This document shows, one piece after another, positions 45,673 to 57,010 of a DNA stretch of 59,968 nt. The notes under the pieces are model-generated. The model saw only the letters and a program-made list of their open reading frames with translations, did not search any database and was not told the DNA's origin. Each line of letters starts with the position of its first letter. Position 1 is the stretch's first letter. This stretch comes from Aeromonas aquatica (GTDB lineage Bacteria; Pseudomonadota; Gammaproteobacteria; Enterobacterales; Aeromonadaceae). The stretch spans positions 1 through 59,968 of the forward strand of contig NZ_JRGL01000159.1 in the NCBI RefSeq assembly GCF_000764655.1, in the 5' to 3' direction. The translations under genes were made by a program, and so were the position numbers.

Positions 45673-47544
45673 TTACAGGATAAAGGTCGAGACCTGCTGG
45701 TTCAGATTGGTGGCACGGCCCTTGAGGCCCTGCGCCTGATCCAGGTCCCGCATGGCGGCGGCGGTGATCTCGTCACTCACATCCTTGATGGCGGTGGTGT
45801 TCTGGGTGATCTCGCCGGTCACCTGGGTCTGCTCCTCGGCGGCGGTGGCGATCTGACCCGCCATGTCGGAGATGAGCGAGACCGCCTGGGTGATCTCCTC
45901 CAGCGCGGCGGCGGCGGCATCGGCGTCCTTCACGCTGTTGTCCGCCAGCCCCTGGCTGGTCTGCATCAGGCTCACCGCACGGGCCGTGGTCTGCTGCAGC
46001 GTCTCTATGGTGGACTGGATCTCCTGGGTGGAGTCCTGAGTACGACGGGACAGTACCCGCACCTCGTCCGCCACCACCGCGAAGCCACGACCCTGTTCAC
46101 CGGCACGGGCCGCCTCGATGGCCGCGTTCAGCGCCAGCAGGTTGGTCTGCTCGGCGATGCCCTGGATGGTGGAGAGGATGCCGGAGATGGCCTGGGCATG
46201 GCGGCTCAGCTCGCCGATGACGCCGGTGGCCTGACCCACTTCCTCCGCCAGGCTGTTGATGGACTGACGGGTCTGGTTCACCAACATCTTGCCCTGCTCG
46301 CTGCTCTGGGCGGATTGCTGGGCGGCGGCGGCGGTGTTCTCGGCGTTGCCGGCGATCTCCATGGTGGCGCTCGCCATCTCGGTGACCGCGGTGGCGACCA
46401 TGGTCACCTCCTGTTGCTGGCGCTGCAACTCTTCGACCGCGGCCTGGTTGGTCACCAGACTGCGCTCCGCATCGGCGTTCAGCTCGTTCGCGAGCTGGCG
46501 GATGTTGCCGATCAGCTGATGCTGGCTGCCGACGAAGCGGTTGAAGCTGTTGGCCAGCTGACCCACCTCGTCGTTGGCGTCGATCTTGATGCGCTGGGTC
46601 AGATCGCCGTTACCGTCGGCGATGCGGGCCAGAGCCTGGGAAACCTTGCCGAGCGGGCCGAGCAGCAGGCTGACCAGCCAAGAGATGGCGAGGATGCTGC
46701 CCACCAGCACCAGCAGGGCCAGGCCAAGCTGGGTCATCAGCAGGGAGGAGAGCGGCGCCTCCAGGGTGGCCTTGTCCAGCACCAGCACCAGCTCCCAGTC
46801 GGTGTCCGGGATGTCCACCGCCCACAGCAGCTTGTCGCGGCCCTCGTTGTCGAAGTAGGCCGGCACCAGGCTCTGGCTCGCCTTGCTCTGCTCGATCAGG
46901 CCGTTGGTCAGATCGTTGTCGATCTCGGTGGCTGGCTTCATCGCCTTGGCCGCGTCCTTGTACGCGATGACGGTGCCATCCTTGTGCATCATGATGGCCA
47001 TGCCGTCGGCGGGCAGTTTCATCCGGGTGACATCTTCCACCAGGGAGGCGATGGAGAGATCGCCGCCGACCACCCCGCCCTGCGCGGGCTGGGCCAGGGT
47101 CACCACCATGATGTTGTAGGCCACGTCCAGATAGGGCTTGGTCACGATCAGGCCGCCCTTGCCCATGGCCTCCTGATACCAGCCGCGGGAGCGGGGATCG
47201 TAACCGTCACGGTTGATGGAGGGATCGGAGTCGTTCATCTTGCCACTGCCCTCACCGAAATAGGTGAGCTGGAAGCGGCCGGACACCTGGGCCTGTTGCA
47301 GCGCGTTGAGGGGCTCGGGGCTGGCCTTGTTGCCCAGCGCCTGGATCACGTCACGACGGGCGGAGAGCCAGTCGCTGATCCGTTCCGCCTGCTGGCTGCC
47401 GAGGCGTTGCACCTGCTCCTGGCTGCCTTGCAGCAGCAGGGACTTCTGACTGGTATAGCTCTGCCAGGAGAGCAGCAGGATCACCAGCGACAGGGCGATC
47501 ACCACAGACAACAGTATCTTCTGCTTGAGTGATAGATTGTTCAT
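45673..47544 (-). CDS. Methyl-accepting chemotaxis protein with dCache sensor
   Basis: A 623-residue chemoreceptor. Helices at about 9-28 and 271-294 enclose a periplasmic dCache-type domain with [15 protein letters not shown] and [15 protein letters not shown], which in related receptors bind amino acids. A HAMP linker follows ([26 protein letters not shown] in pieces). The signalling hairpin has the universal tip [29 protein letters not shown] in pieces. No C-terminal NWETF-type tether. ATG at 47544. Monocistronic, divergent from prfB. Confidence 0.95.
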   Translation of the reverse strand: MNNLSLKQKILLSVVIALSLVILLLSWQSYTSQKSLLLQGSQEQVQRLGSQQAERISDWLSARRDVIQALGNKASPEPLNALQQAQVSGRFQLTYFGEGSGKMNDSDPSINRDGYDPRSRGWYQEAMGKGGLIVTKPYLDVAYNIMVVTLAQPAQGGVVGGDLSIASLVEDVTRMKLPADGMAIMMHKDGTVIAYKDAAKAMKPATEIDNDLTNGLIEQSKASQSLVPAYFDNEGRDKLLWAVDIPDTDWELVLVLDKATLEAPLSSLLMTQLGLALLVLVGSILAISWLVSLLLGPLGKVSQALARIADGNGDLTQRIKIDANDEVGQLANSFNRFVGSQHQLIGNIRQLANELNADAERSLVTNQAAVEELQRQQQEVTMVATAVTEMASATMEIAGNAENTAAAAQQSAQSSEQGKMLVNQTRQSINSLAEEVGQATGVIGELSRHAQAISGILSTIQGIAEQTNLLALNAAIEAARAGEQGRGFAVVADEVRVLSRRTQDSTQEIQSTIETLQQTTARAVSLMQTSQGLADNSVKDADAAAAALEEITQAVSLISDMAGQIATAAEEQTQVTGEITQNTTAIKDVSDEITAAAMRDLDQAQGLKGRATNLNQQVSTFIL

Positions 47545-47794
47545 CGTATGTTCTTCTTTTGGGTCAGGAACAGGATTGCTCGGAAAGTGCGTGGCACTGT
47601 GCGTTGTTAACGGCCGGGCGGTGCCAAACTGAAGCGGGGAGTGGGGCAATCGACGATATTTTCCTCGCAAAGGGGAAAATGACGGCAGAAATTGATCACA
47701 GTAGGCGACCCGAGCCAGCCAACCCTGTTTATTCCTTCCGCAATTGGCTAGAATATCCCGTTTTTAAATCACATCGACCCCGAGAGTTTTCACG
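47545..47794. promoter_or_regulatory. Divergent promoters of the chemoreceptor and prfB
   Basis: A 250-base gap. TAGAAT near 47740 is a plausible prfB -10 box. No further element could be assigned. Confidence 0.3.
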
Positions 47795-48893
47795 ATGTTT
47801 GAAGTCAATCCTGTATTAAACAAGCTTAAGGAGCTGTCTGAGAGGACCGAGCTGCTTAGGGGGTACCTTTGACTATGACGCCAAGAAAGAGCGTCTAGAA
47901 GAGGTCAATGCCGAGCTGGAACAGCCGGATGTCTGGAATGAGCCAGAGCGCGCACAGGCGCTGGGCAAAGAGCGCGTGTCGCTCGAAAACGTGGTCAGCA
48001 CCATAGATACCCTGACCCAGGGTGTCGATGATGTGGAGATGCTGGTGAGCCTGGCTGTCGAAGGGGAAGATGAAGAGACCTTCAACGAAGCCGTGGTCGA
48101 GGCCGATGGCCTGGAAGCCAAGCTGGTGGATCTCGAATTCCGCCGCATGTTCTCCGGCCAGCACGATGGCTCCGACTGCTACATCGACATCCAGTCCGGT
48201 TCCGGTGGCACCGAGGCCCAGGACTGGGCCAACATGGTGCTGCGCATGTACCTGCGCTGGGGCGATGCCCACGGCTACAAGCCGGAGCTGATCGAGCTGT
48301 CTGACGGCGACGTGGCCGGCATCAAGTCCGCCACCGTCAAGTTCACCGGCGAGTATGCGTTCGGCTGGCTGCGCACCGAGACCGGCGTGCACCGCCTGGT
48401 CCGTAAATCACCGTTCGACTCGGGTGGCCGTCGTCATACCTCGTTCTGCTCGGTGTTCGTCTACCCCGAGATCGACGACGACATCGAGATCGACATCAAC
48501 CCGGCGGATCTGCGCATCGACGTCTACCGTGCCTCCGGCGCCGGTGGTCAGCACGTCAACCGGACCGAGTCCGCGGTGCGTATCACCCACATCCCGACCG
48601 GGGTGGTGGTGCAGTGCCAGAACGACCGTTCCCAGCACAAGAACAAAGATCAGTGTATGAAGCAGCTGAAGGCCAAGCTCTACGAGCTGGAAATTCAGAA
48701 GCAGAACGCTGAGAAGCAAGCCCTCGAAGAGACCAAGTCCGATATCGGCTGGGGCAGTCAGATCCGCTCTTACGTGCTCGATGATGCCCGTATCAAGGAT
48801 CTGCGCACCGGCGTCGAGACCCGTAATACCCAATCGGTACTCGACGGCGACTTGGACAAGTTTATCGAAGCCAGCCTGAAATCAGGCCTGTAA
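47795..48893 (+). CDS. prfB: Peptide chain release factor 2, expressed by programmed +1 frameshift
   Basis: A 365-residue RF2 when the shift is taken. The first frame opens at 47795 ([14 protein letters not shown]) and meets an in-frame TGA at 47870-47872. A +1 shift at CTT-TGA-C continues as [11 protein letters not shown]. Downstream are the stop-codon-reading motif [14 protein letters not shown] and the catalytic GGQ in [13 protein letters not shown]. The shift is autoregulatory: scarce RF2 slows reading of UGA. lysS follows after 20 bases, the E. coli prfB-lysS operon. Confidence 0.97.
47858..47873 (+). promoter_or_regulatory. prfB: prfB frameshift signal
   Basis: AGGGGG (internal Shine-Dalgarno-like) at 47858-47863, three bases, then CTT TGA C at 47867-47873. 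This is the canonical RF2 recoding cassette with its short spacing preserved. Confidence 0.95.
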
Positions 48894-48913
48894 ACAGAGC
48901 AGCAGGAATCACC

Positions 48914-50452
48914 ATGTCTGAACAAACCACCACTCCGGCAGTCGAGAATCAGCTCGAACTGAACAACGAGATGACCGAGCGTCGCTCCAAGCTGGCTGCC
49001 CTGCGCGCCCAGGGCAATCCCTTCCCCAACGACTTCCGTCGTGACAGCCTGTCCGGCGATCTGCACGCCGAGTTTGGCGACAAGAGCGCCGACGAGCTGA
49101 CGGCCTTGGGTAAACGGGTGAAGATTGCCGGTCGTATCATGACCCGCCGGATCATGGGTAAGGCTTCCTTTGCGACCCTGCAGGACATGGCTGGCAAGAT
49201 CCAGATCTACGTGACCCGTGACGATCTGCCGGAAGGCTTCTACAACGAGCAGTTCAAGAAGTGGGATCTGGGCGACATCGTCGGCGTGGAAGGGACCCTG
49301 TTCCGCACCAACACCGGCGAGCTCTCCGTCCACGTCTCCACCATCCGTCTGCTGACCAAGGCGCTGCGTCCGCTGCCCGAGAAGCACAAGGGCCTGACCG
49401 ATCAGGAAGCGCGCTGCCGCCAGCGTTACCTGGATCTGATCGCCAACGAAGAGTCCCGCAAGACCTTCATGATCCGCACCCAGGTGGTCTCCGGCATCCG
49501 CAAGTTCTTCAACGAGAAGCGCTTCATGGAAGTGGAAACCCCCATGATGCAGGTCATCCCGGGTGGTGCCTCCGCGCGTCCGTTCGTCACTCACCACAAT
49601 GCGCTGGACATCGACATGTACCTGCGTATCGCCCCCGAGCTCTATCTGAAGCGGCTGGTGGTCGGTGGTTTCGAGCGCGTGTACGAGATCAACCGCAACT
49701 TCCGTAACGAAGGCATCTCGGTGCGTCACAACCCCGAGTTCACCATGATCGAGTTCTACATGGCCTATGCCGATTACATCGATCTGATGGATCTCACCGA
49801 GGAGCTGCTGCGCACCCTGGCCCAGGACATCCTGGGTGACACCAAGATCCATTACGCCAAAGAGGGCGAAGAGGGCCTGACCATCGACTTCGGTCAGCCG
49901 TTCCAGCGCCTCACCATGGTGGACTCCATCCTGAAGTACGCCGAGGGCGTGACGCTGGAAGATCTGTCTACCCTGGAGAGCGCCAAGGCCGTCGCCAAGC
50001 GTCTGCACATCGATCTGATGAAAGGCTGGGAACTGGGTCACGTGATCACCGCCATCTTCGAAGAGACGGTGGAGCACATGCTGCTGCAACCGACCTTCAT
50101 CACCGAGTACCCGGCCGCCGTTTCCCCGCTGGCCCGTCGCAACGACCAGAACCCGGACGTGACCGACCGCTTCGAGTTCTTCATCGGTGGCCGCGAGCTG
50201 GCCAACGGCTTCTCCGAGCTGAACGATGCGGAAGATCAGGCCAAGCGCTTCCAGGATCAGGTGAACCAGAAAGAAGCCGGTGACGACGAAGCCATGTTCT
50301 ACGACGCCGACTTCGTGACCGCGCTGGAACACGGTCTGCCGCCGACCGCCGGTCAGGGCATCGGTATCGACCGCCTGGTGATGCTGTTCACCAACAGCCA
50401 CACCATCCGCGACGTCATCCTGTTCCCGGCCCTGCGCCCGCAACAGAAATAA
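48914..50452 (+). CDS. lysS: Lysyl-tRNA synthetase, class II
   Basis: A 512-residue enzyme. N-terminal OB-fold anticodon domain ([19 protein letters not shown]), motif 1 near [20 protein letters not shown] in pieces, motif 2 [26 protein letters not shown] in pieces, and motif 3 [12 protein letters not shown] at the C-terminus. Full length. Cotranscribed with prfB and followed by a terminator. Confidence 0.98.
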   Translation: MSEQTTTPAVENQLELNNEMTERRSKLAALRAQGNPFPNDFRRDSLSGDLHAEFGDKSADELTALGKRVKIAGRIMTRRIMGKASFATLQDMAGKIQIYVTRDDLPEGFYNEQFKKWDLGDIVGVEGTLFRTNTGELSVHVSTIRLLTKALRPLPEKHKGLTDQEARCRQRYLDLIANEESRKTFMIRTQVVSGIRKFFNEKRFMEVETPMMQVIPGGASARPFVTHHNALDIDMYLRIAPELYLKRLVVGGFERVYEINRNFRNEGISVRHNPEFTMIEFYMAYADYIDLMDLTEELLRTLAQDILGDTKIHYAKEGEEGLTIDFGQPFQRLTMVDSILKYAEGVTLEDLSTLESAKAVAKRLHIDLMKGWELGHVITAIFEETVEHMLLQPTFITEYPAAVSPLARRNDQNPDVTDRFEFFIGGRELANGFSELNDAEDQAKRFQDQVNQKEAGDDEAMFYDADFVTALEHGLPPTAGQGIGIDRLVMLFTNSHTIRDVILFPALRPQQK

Positions 50453-50491
50453 GCCCGAGGCGCAGGCCTCGCCTGCCCCTCGATGGCAACG

Positions 50492-50520
50492 AAACGCCCC
50501 GCATCTGCAGGGCGTTTTTT
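50492..50520 (+). terminator. Terminator of prfB-lysS
   Basis: AAACGCCC pairs with GGGCGTTT around a 9-base loop, followed by a T run. Confidence 0.8.
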
Positions 50521-50566
50521 ATGGACAAGAGAAACTGCCGGCGAACCGGTACACCCGGCTGGCAGC

Positions 50567-51373
50567 TTATGGGGCGGGCGGCAGCAGCCACTCCCCCTGC
50601 CACAGGGTCAGCGCCCGACCCGCCATCAACACCCTGTCCCCCTCCAGCCGCAGTTGCAACTCTCCGCCCCGCGCCGAGATCTGGCGAGCCTTCAGTTGGG
50701 TCTTGTCGAGCCGTTCGGCCCAGAACGGCACCAGAGCGCTGTGATTGGAGCCAGTGACCGGATCCTCCTCCACCCCGACCCAGGGGGCGAAGTAGCGGGA
50801 GACGAAGTCATCGTCCGTGCGGCTGGAGGGCGCTGTCACCATCAGGCCGCGACCGGGCAGGGCCCGCAGGGCGTGAAAGTCCGGTTTGAGCGCCCTCACC
50901 TCCTCCTCGCTTGCCAGCTCCAGCAGGAACTTGGCGCCGACGGCCAGGGTTTGCAGCGGCTGACAGCCGAGCGTGGCGGCGTAGGCCGAATCCAGGGTCA
51001 GGGGCGCAAGCGAGAGACGGGGGAAGTCGAGCCAGATCCAGTCACCCTCCCGCGCCGCGGTCAAGACGCCGCTGCGAGTCTCGAAGCGCAGTACCTCGTC
51101 AACCGCCGCCAGCCCGGCCTCCCAGAGGGCGTGGGCCGCCGCCAGGGTGCCGTGGCCACAGAGATCCACCTCCAGCGCCGGGGTAAACCAGCGCAGCCCA
51201 TAGTGCGCTTTTCCTATCGGCGTGAGGAAGGCGGTCTCCGACAGGTTGAACTCGGCCGCCATGGCTTGCAGCTCGGCATCGGACCGCTCCGGCCCCAACA
51301 CCACCACGGCCGGGTTTCCGCCAAAGGGGCGCTGACTGAAGGCATTGACATGAAACAGTTTGGTCGTCGACAT
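50567..51373 (-). CDS. PhzF family isomerase/epimerase
   Basis: A 268-residue two-domain protein of the PhzF/diaminopimelate epimerase fold. It begins HVNAFSQRPFGGNPAVVVLG and has the catalytic Glu in NLSETAFLTP, then RWFTPALEVDLCGHGTLAAAHAL, GRGLMVTAP, and the C-terminal DPVTGSNHSALVPFW. YddE of E. coli is similar; substrates of the group are mostly unknown. Convergent with lysS and divergent from cysJ. Confidence 0.93.
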   Translation of the reverse strand: MSTTKLFHVNAFSQRPFGGNPAVVVLGPERSDAELQAMAAEFNLSETAFLTPIGKAHYGLRWFTPALEVDLCGHGTLAAAHALWEAGLAAVDEVLRFETRSGVLTAAREGDWIWLDFPRLSLAPLTLDSAYAATLGCQPLQTLAVGAKFLLELASEEEVRALKPDFHALRALPGRGLMVTAPSSRTDDDFVSRYFAPWVGVEEDPVTGSNHSALVPFWAERLDKTQLKARQISARGGELQLRLEGDRVLMAGRALTLWQGEWLLPPAP

Positions 51374-51558
51374 GGGGTGTCCTGTGAGGCGGCATAAAGG
51401 GATTCATTACAGCTCTTTTATACCACCGAGCCCCGGCACCGGGCAGTCTGATGACTTTCTAAATTCATAAATAGCATAAAGAATAAGTTTATATTCTTTG
51501 TTGTCATTCATCAGGCCCCTTACCCTGACTAAAAATCAGACCATGGAAGACCTGTGTG
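51374..51558 (+). promoter_or_regulatory. Promoter region of cysJIH, probable CysB target
   Basis: An AT-rich stretch (about 51456-51512, with TTCATAAATAGCATAAAG and TTTATATTCTTTGTTG) precedes cysJ. CysB sites are degenerate AT-rich 19-mers of this character, so regulation by CysB is inferred mainly from the genes. Confidence 0.4.
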
Positions 51559-53349
51559 ATGCAATTGACAGCCCCTTTACCCAACCTGAGCCCGCTCTCC
51601 GATGAGCAGCAGCGCCAACTGAACCAGGTCCTCTCGACCCTCAACACCCAGCAACTGGCCTGGGTGAGCGGTTATCTCTACGGCCTCTCCCAGTCCGGCA
51701 GCCAGCCGGTCACCGGCACCGCGGCCAGCCCGGCGGCGGGTGGCAGCCTGACCATCCTCTACGGCTCCCAGACCGGCAACGCCAAGGGCGCGGCCGCCGC
51801 TATCCAGAAACAGGCCGAGGCTCAGGGCCTGCCGGTGACCCTGGTCTCCATGGCCGATTACAAACCCAAGCAGCTCAAGAAAGAGAGCCACCTGCTGGTG
51901 GTAGTGAGCACTTACGGGGAGGGTGAGCCGCCGGAGAGCGCGGTCGATCTGTTCGAGCAGCTCAAGAAGGGCAAGATAGGCAAACTCGAGGGTCTCAAAT
52001 TCGCGGTACTGGGCCTTGGCGACAGCTCCTATGAATTCTTCTGCCAGACCGGCAAGGACTTCGACGGCTTCCTCGCCAAAGCAGGGGCCGAACGCATTTA
52101 TGAGCTCGCGAGCCTGGATGTGGACTACCAGGCGGCTGCCAAGGCCTGGAGCGAGCAGGCGGTCAAGGCCATCGCCACGACCCTCTCTGCCGGCACGGCA
52201 ACCGCCAGTGTGGCCGGTGCGGTACAAAGTGCCGTCGGTCACAGCCAGTATCACAAGGAGAATCCCTTCCCGGCGCGGTTGTCGGTCAATCAGAAGATCA
52301 CCGGCCGCGATTCCACCAAGGACATCCGCCATATCGAGATCAACCTTGAGGAATCCGGCATCCAGTATCAACCCGGCGACGCCCTCGGCATCTGGTTCGA
52401 CAACGATGCCAGTCTGGTGGGCGAGGTGCTGGCTCTGACCGAGCTGCGCGGTGATGAAGTCACCTCCAAGGGCCCCCTGCGCGAAGCCCTGACCCGTCAC
52501 TTCGAGCTGACCCGACTGCACGGCGGCTTTATCACAGGCCTGGCCGACATCTCTGGCAACGCCGCCCTGAAGGACCTGGCGGGGGACAAGGCCCAGGTCA
52601 ATGCCCTGGTCGCTGCGGCCCAGGTGGTGGATGTATTGAAACGCTTCCCGGCCAAGCTCAGCGCCGAGCAGCTGGTCAGCCTGCTGCGCCCGTTGACCCC
52701 CCGCCTCTACTCCATCGCCTCCGCCCAGAGCGAGGTGGAAGAGGAAGTTCACCTGACCGTGGGGGTGGTGCGCCATCCCCAGGCCGATGGCACCCTGCGC
52801 TCGGGCGGCGCCTCCTCCTATCTGGCGGACAGGTTGCCGGAAGAGGCCGAAGTGCGGGTGTTCGTGGAGCACAACGACAACTTCCGCCTGCCGACGAGCC
52901 CGGATACCCCCGTCATCATGGTGGGCCCCGGCACCGGCATAGCGCCGTTCCGCGCCTTCCTGCAGGAGCGGGAAACCACAGGGGCAGAGGGCAAGAACTG
53001 GCTGTTCTTCGGCAACCCCCACTTCACCCAGGACTTCCTCTATCAGGTGGAGTGGCAGCGCTATGTGAAATCCGGCCTGCTGTCGAAAATTTCCCTGGCC
53101 TTCAGCCGGGATCAGGGCCACAAGATCTATGTGCAGGACAGACTGCGCGAGGCGGGCCTCGAGCTCTACCAGTGGCTGGAGGCCGGCGCCCACTTCTACG
53201 TCTGTGGCGATGCCAACCACATGGCGAAAGATGTGCAGCAGGCCCTGCTGGAGGTGATTGCCGAACATGGTCACAAGAGCCATGAGGAAGCAGAAGAGTA
53301 TCTGAGCGAATTGCGTCGTGCCAAACGTTATCAAAGGGATGTCTATTGA
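51559..53349 (+). CDS. cysJ: Sulfite reductase (NADPH) flavoprotein alpha component
   Basis: A 596-residue FMN/FAD protein that feeds electrons from NADPH to CysI. The flavodoxin domain has [16 protein letters not shown] and [15 protein letters not shown]. The FAD domain has [18 protein letters not shown], and the NADPH domain [17 protein letters not shown] and the C-terminal YQRDVY. ATG at 51559 is preferred; GTG at 51556 is just before it. TGATG overlap with cysI. Confidence 0.97.
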   Translation: MQLTAPLPNLSPLSDEQQRQLNQVLSTLNTQQLAWVSGYLYGLSQSGSQPVTGTAASPAAGGSLTILYGSQTGNAKGAAAAIQKQAEAQGLPVTLVSMADYKPKQLKKESHLLVVVSTYGEGEPPESAVDLFEQLKKGKIGKLEGLKFAVLGLGDSSYEFFCQTGKDFDGFLAKAGAERIYELASLDVDYQAAAKAWSEQAVKAIATTLSAGTATASVAGAVQSAVGHSQYHKENPFPARLSVNQKITGRDSTKDIRHIEINLEESGIQYQPGDALGIWFDNDASLVGEVLALTELRGDEVTSKGPLREALTRHFELTRLHGGFITGLADISGNAALKDLAGDKAQVNALVAAAQVVDVLKRFPAKLSAEQLVSLLRPLTPRLYSIASAQSEVEEEVHLTVGVVRHPQADGTLRSGGASSYLADRLPEEAEVRVFVEHNDNFRLPTSPDTPVIMVGPGTGIAPFRAFLQERETTGAEGKNWLFFGNPHFTQDFLYQVEWQRYVKSGLLSKISLAFSRDQGHKIYVQDRLREAGLELYQWLEAGAHFYVCGDANHMAKDVQQALLEVIAEHGHKSHEEAEEYLSELRRAKRYQRDVY

Positions 53350-55073
53350 TGAGCAAGCAAACAATCTCGAAGCAAGAAGCAGGACCGGTTGAAGGGCCAT
53401 TGTCCGACAACGAGCGCCTCAAGCGTGAAAGCAACTTCCTGCGCGGCACCATAGAGAAGGATCTTCAGGACCCGCTCACCGGCGGCTTCAACGGTGACAA
53501 CTTCCAGCTGATCCGCTTCCACGGCATGTATCAGCAGGATGACAGAGACATCCGCGCCGAGCGCACCGCCCAGAAGCTGGAGCCGCTGCACAACGTCATG
53601 CTGCGGGCTCGCCTGCCCGGCGGCATCATCACCCCGGCCCAGTGGCAGGTGATCGACAAGTTTGCCGAGGAGCACAGCCTGTACGGCAGCATCCGCCTCA
53701 CCACCCGTCAGACCTTCCAGTTCCACGGTGTCTTGAAGCGCGACATCAAGCTGATGCACCAGACCCTGAACAGCACCGGTATCGATTCCATCGCCACCGC
53801 CGGCGACGTGAACCGCAACGTGCTCTGCACCAGCAACCCGGTGGAGTCCGAACTGCACCAGGAGGCCTACGAGTGGGCCAAGAAGATCTCCGAGCACCTG
53901 CTGCCCAAGACCCGCGCCTACGTGGAGATCTGGCTGGACGGTGAGAAGCTCGGCGAGGATGAGGAGCCCATCCTGGGATCCAACTACCTGCCGCGCAAGT
54001 TCAAGACGACCGTGGTGATCCCGCCCCACAACGACGTGGACATCCACGCCAACGATCTGAACTTCGTGGCCATCAGCGATCACGGCAAGCTGGTGGGCTT
54101 CAACGTGCTGGTGGGCGGGGGTCTTGCCATGACCCACGGCGACACCAGCACCTACCCGCGCAAGGCGAGTGACTTCGGTTTCATCCCGCTCTCCCACGTG
54201 CTGGAGGTGGCAGCCGCCGTGGTCAGTACCCAGCGCGACTGGGGCAACCGGGTCAGCCGCAAGAACGCCAAGACCAAATACACTCTGGAGCGGGTCGGCG
54301 TCGAGGCCTTCAAGGCCGAGGTGGAGAGCCGCGCCGGTATCGCTTTCGAACCGGTGCGTCCCTATGAGTTCACCAGCCGCGGCGATCGTTTCGGTTGGGT
54401 CGAGGGGATCGATGGCAAGCACCACCTGACCCTGTTCATCGAGAATGGTCGCCTGCTGGACTTCCCGGACAAGCCCCTCAAGACCGGCATGCTGGAAATT
54501 GCCAAGGTGCATCAGGGGGACTTCCGCCTGACCGCGAACCAGAACCTCATCATCGCCGGCGTCCCCTCCAAGGAGAAGGCACGCATTGAGCAACTGGCCC
54601 GCCAATACGGCCTGCTGGATGACGGCGTGAGCGAGCAGCGCAAGCAATCCATGGCCTGCGTGGCCCTGCCCACCTGCCCGCTGGCGATGGCAGAAGCCGA
54701 GCGCATGCTGCCGGCCTTCGTCACCGACATCGAAGCCTTGCTGGCCAAACACGCCCTGGCCCAGGACGCCATCATCTTCCGGGTCACCGGCTGCCCCAAC
54801 GGCTGTGGCCGCGCCATGCTGGCGGAGGTGGGGCTGGTGGGCAAGGCCCCCGGTCGCTACAACCTGCACCTGGGTGGCAACCTGGAGGGGACCCGGATCC
54901 CGCGCCTCTATCAGGAGAACATCACAGAGCCGCAGATCCTGGCCGAGCTCGACACCTTGATCGGCCGCTGGGCCAAGGAGCGCAACGGGGCCGAGTGCTT
55001 CGGTGACTTCGTGATCCGCGCAGGGGTGGTGGCCCCGGTCATCGACTCCGCGAGGGACTTCTATGCAGCCTGA
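53349..55073 (+). CDS. cysI: Sulfite reductase (NADPH) hemoprotein beta component
   Basis: A 574-residue siroheme/4Fe-4S enzyme that reduces sulfite to sulfide by six electrons. Substrate and siroheme residues lie in [15 protein letters not shown]; cluster Cys ligands in [11 protein letters not shown] (from about residue 436) and [10 protein letters not shown]. Full length. It overlaps cysJ upstream and cysH downstream, implying coupled translation. Confidence 0.98.
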   Translation: MSKQTISKQEAGPVEGPLSDNERLKRESNFLRGTIEKDLQDPLTGGFNGDNFQLIRFHGMYQQDDRDIRAERTAQKLEPLHNVMLRARLPGGIITPAQWQVIDKFAEEHSLYGSIRLTTRQTFQFHGVLKRDIKLMHQTLNSTGIDSIATAGDVNRNVLCTSNPVESELHQEAYEWAKKISEHLLPKTRAYVEIWLDGEKLGEDEEPILGSNYLPRKFKTTVVIPPHNDVDIHANDLNFVAISDHGKLVGFNVLVGGGLAMTHGDTSTYPRKASDFGFIPLSHVLEVAAAVVSTQRDWGNRVSRKNAKTKYTLERVGVEAFKAEVESRAGIAFEPVRPYEFTSRGDRFGWVEGIDGKHHLTLFIENGRLLDFPDKPLKTGMLEIAKVHQGDFRLTANQNLIIAGVPSKEKARIEQLARQYGLLDDGVSEQRKQSMACVALPTCPLAMAEAERMLPAFVTDIEALLAKHALAQDAIIFRVTGCPNGCGRAMLAEVGLVGKAPGRYNLHLGGNLEGTRIPRLYQENITEPQILAELDTLIGRWAKERNGAECFGDFVIRAGVVAPVIDSARDFYAA

Positions 55074-55869
55074 ACAGACCGATGGCGGGCTGCCTGAGCT
55101 GACCGTCGACGGGCGGCTCGATCTGCAGGCGCTCCTGGCCCTCGGCCGGGAGCAGCAGACCGAGGCGCTGGCCCCCATCAATCGGGAGCTGGAAGCCATG
55201 AGCGCCCCCGAGCGGGTGCGCTGGGCGCTGGCGAACCTGCCGGGGGAACACGTGCTGTCGTCCAGCTTTGGCATCCAGGCCGCGCTGATGTTGCACCTGG
55301 TGAGCCGGGAGCGCGGCGATGTGCCCGTGGTGCTGACCGATACCGGTTATCTGTTCCCCGAGACCTATCGCTTCATCGACGAGCTGACCGAGCGCCTCGC
55401 ACTGAACTTGCGGGTCTACCGGGCCGAGCACTCCCCCGCCTGGCAGGAGGCGCGCTTCGGCAAGCTGTGGGAGCAAGGCGTGGAGGGGATCACCCGCTAC
55501 AACCAGCTCAACAAGGTGGAGCCCATGGACAGGGCGCTGCGGGAGCTCGGCGCCCAGACCTGGTTCTCCGGCCTGCGCCGGGAGCAGTCCGGCAGCCGGG
55601 GCCAGCTGCCGGTGCTGGCCATCGCCCGCGGCCGCTTCAAGTTCCTGCCGGTCATCGACTGGAGCAACAAGGACGTCTTCTACTACTTCAAGGAGTTCGA
55701 CCTGCCCTACCACCCCCTGTGGGAGCAGGGCTATCTGTCGGTCGGCGACGTGCACACCACCGCCAAGTGGGAGCCGGGCATGAGCGAGGAGCAGACCCGC
55801 TTCTTCGGCCTCAAGCGCGAGTGCGGCCTGCACGAGGAGAGCGACGAACAAGGCGGCTCCGATCGCTGA
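55063..55869 (+). CDS. cysH: Phosphoadenylylsulfate (PAPS) reductase
   Basis: A 268-residue thioredoxin-dependent enzyme that reduces PAPS to sulfite, the substrate of CysJI. Motifs: [15 protein letters not shown] (PP-loop), [26 protein letters not shown], and the C-terminal catalytic KRECGLHEE. No extra Cys pairs of the APS-reductase type, so the PAPS form. The ATG overlaps the last 11 bases of cysI. Confidence 0.97.
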   Translation: MQPEQTDGGLPELTVDGRLDLQALLALGREQQTEALAPINRELEAMSAPERVRWALANLPGEHVLSSSFGIQAALMLHLVSRERGDVPVVLTDTGYLFPETYRFIDELTERLALNLRVYRAEHSPAWQEARFGKLWEQGVEGITRYNQLNKVEPMDRALRELGAQTWFSGLRREQSGSRGQLPVLAIARGRFKFLPVIDWSNKDVFYYFKEFDLPYHPLWEQGYLSVGDVHTTAKWEPGMSEEQTRFFGLKRECGLHEESDEQGGSDR

Positions 55870-55903
55870 TCCCGCCCGCCATCGCACGGCCCGAGAATAA
55901 GAC

Positions 55904-55931
55904 AACGCCTGGCAACTGCCGGGCGTTTTTA
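55904..55931 (+). terminator. Terminator of cysJIH
   Basis: ACGCCTGGCA pairs with TGCCGGGCGT (one G-T pair) followed by TTTTT. Confidence 0.85.
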
Positions 55932-56008
55932 TGCCTGAGGTTCCGCAGGACGGTGCGCAGGGATGGCGCTGCCGCCTGTGCACTCCCTCATCGTGCAGCG
56001 GAGCGGGC

Positions 56009-57010
56009 TCAGTGCGCGGCGGCGCGAGCCTGGGCCAGCCAGTCGTCGACCTGGGCCTGGTGCCCCTTGAGCCAGGCATCCGCATGACGCTCCACATCCG
56101 CCGGTTTGTTCTGCCCCTTGTTCATCAGCCCATTCTGGATGTTGATGTCGTTCAGCGGCAGCTTGACGATACTGAACAGCTTGGCGGCCGCCGGGTTGGC
56201 ATCGGTGAAGGCCTTGTTGGCGACTATGTGCATGGTGTTGACGGTGAAACCGTAGTTCTTGCCGTTCGGCAGCCGGGTCTTGGCCGCCTCCTTGCCATCG
56301 GCCGGCACCTCCAGCCAGACCACGTCCCGCCCCGGCACCAGCTCGCTGCTCAGCCAATAGGGCGTCCAGGTGTAATAGAGCACCGGCTTGCCACTCTGGT
56401 AGCGGGCCAGGGTGTCGGCGACCAGGGCCGCGTAGTTGCCCTGCTTGTGGCTGACGGTCGGGGTCAGGCCGAACTCGTCGAGATGGCGGTTGATCGCCCC
56501 CTCGCAGCCCCAGCCCGGGTTGCAGCCCACCAGATCCGCCTTGGCGTCACCGTCGCCGTCAAACAGCGCCGCCAGCTTGGGATCCTTGAGCTGACCCAGG
56601 TTGGTGATGCCGTATTGAGTGGCCGTCTTCTTGTCGATGAGATAACCCTGGGCGGCACCGGCCACATAGGTCCCCTGACGGAAGAACACCTTGTCCCCCC
56701 CCGCCTGCTCGTACTTGTTGTCCTGCAACGGGATCCAGTTAAAGGCCAGGAAGGTGCCGTCCCCCTGCGCCACCGAGGCGTAGGCCACGTTGTAGTCCAC
56801 CTCCTGCGCGGGCCGCACCTCATAACCCAGCCGCGTCATCAGCTTGCTGACCAGCAGGCTCTGGAAGGCCTCCTCCGGCAAGGAGCTCTGCAGGGGTTGC
56901 ACCTTGATGCCCTCCCCCGGCAATGTGGCGCTGGCCATGGCAGCCCCGCTCATCAACAGGGTGCTCAACAGCAGGGTGCCCAGGGTCAGTTGCGTGGTGA
57001 TGGGTCTCAT
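56009..57010 (-). CDS. proX: Glycine betaine/proline ABC transporter substrate-binding protein
   Basis: A 333-residue periplasmic protein. Signal peptide [26 protein letters not shown] in pieces, then the OpuAC domain: [49 protein letters not shown], and [13 protein letters not shown], whose aromatic residues form the betaine cage. ATG at 57010 has AAGGAG upstream and overlaps the proW stop (ATGA). A long acidic stretch ([11 protein letters not shown]) is present. Confidence 0.95.
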   Translation of the reverse strand: MRPITTQLTLGTLLLSTLLMSGAAMASATLPGEGIKVQPLQSSLPEEAFQSLLVSKLMTRLGYEVRPAQEVDYNVAYASVAQGDGTFLAFNWIPLQDNKYEQAGGDKVFFRQGTYVAGAAQGYLIDKKTATQYGITNLGQLKDPKLAALFDGDGDAKADLVGCNPGWGCEGAINRHLDEFGLTPTVSHKQGNYAALVADTLARYQSGKPVLYYTWTPYWLSSELVPGRDVVWLEVPADGKEAAKTRLPNGKNYGFTVNTMHIVANKAFTDANPAAAKLFSIVKLPLNDINIQNGLMNKGQNKPADVERHADAWLKGHQAQVDDWLAQARAAAH

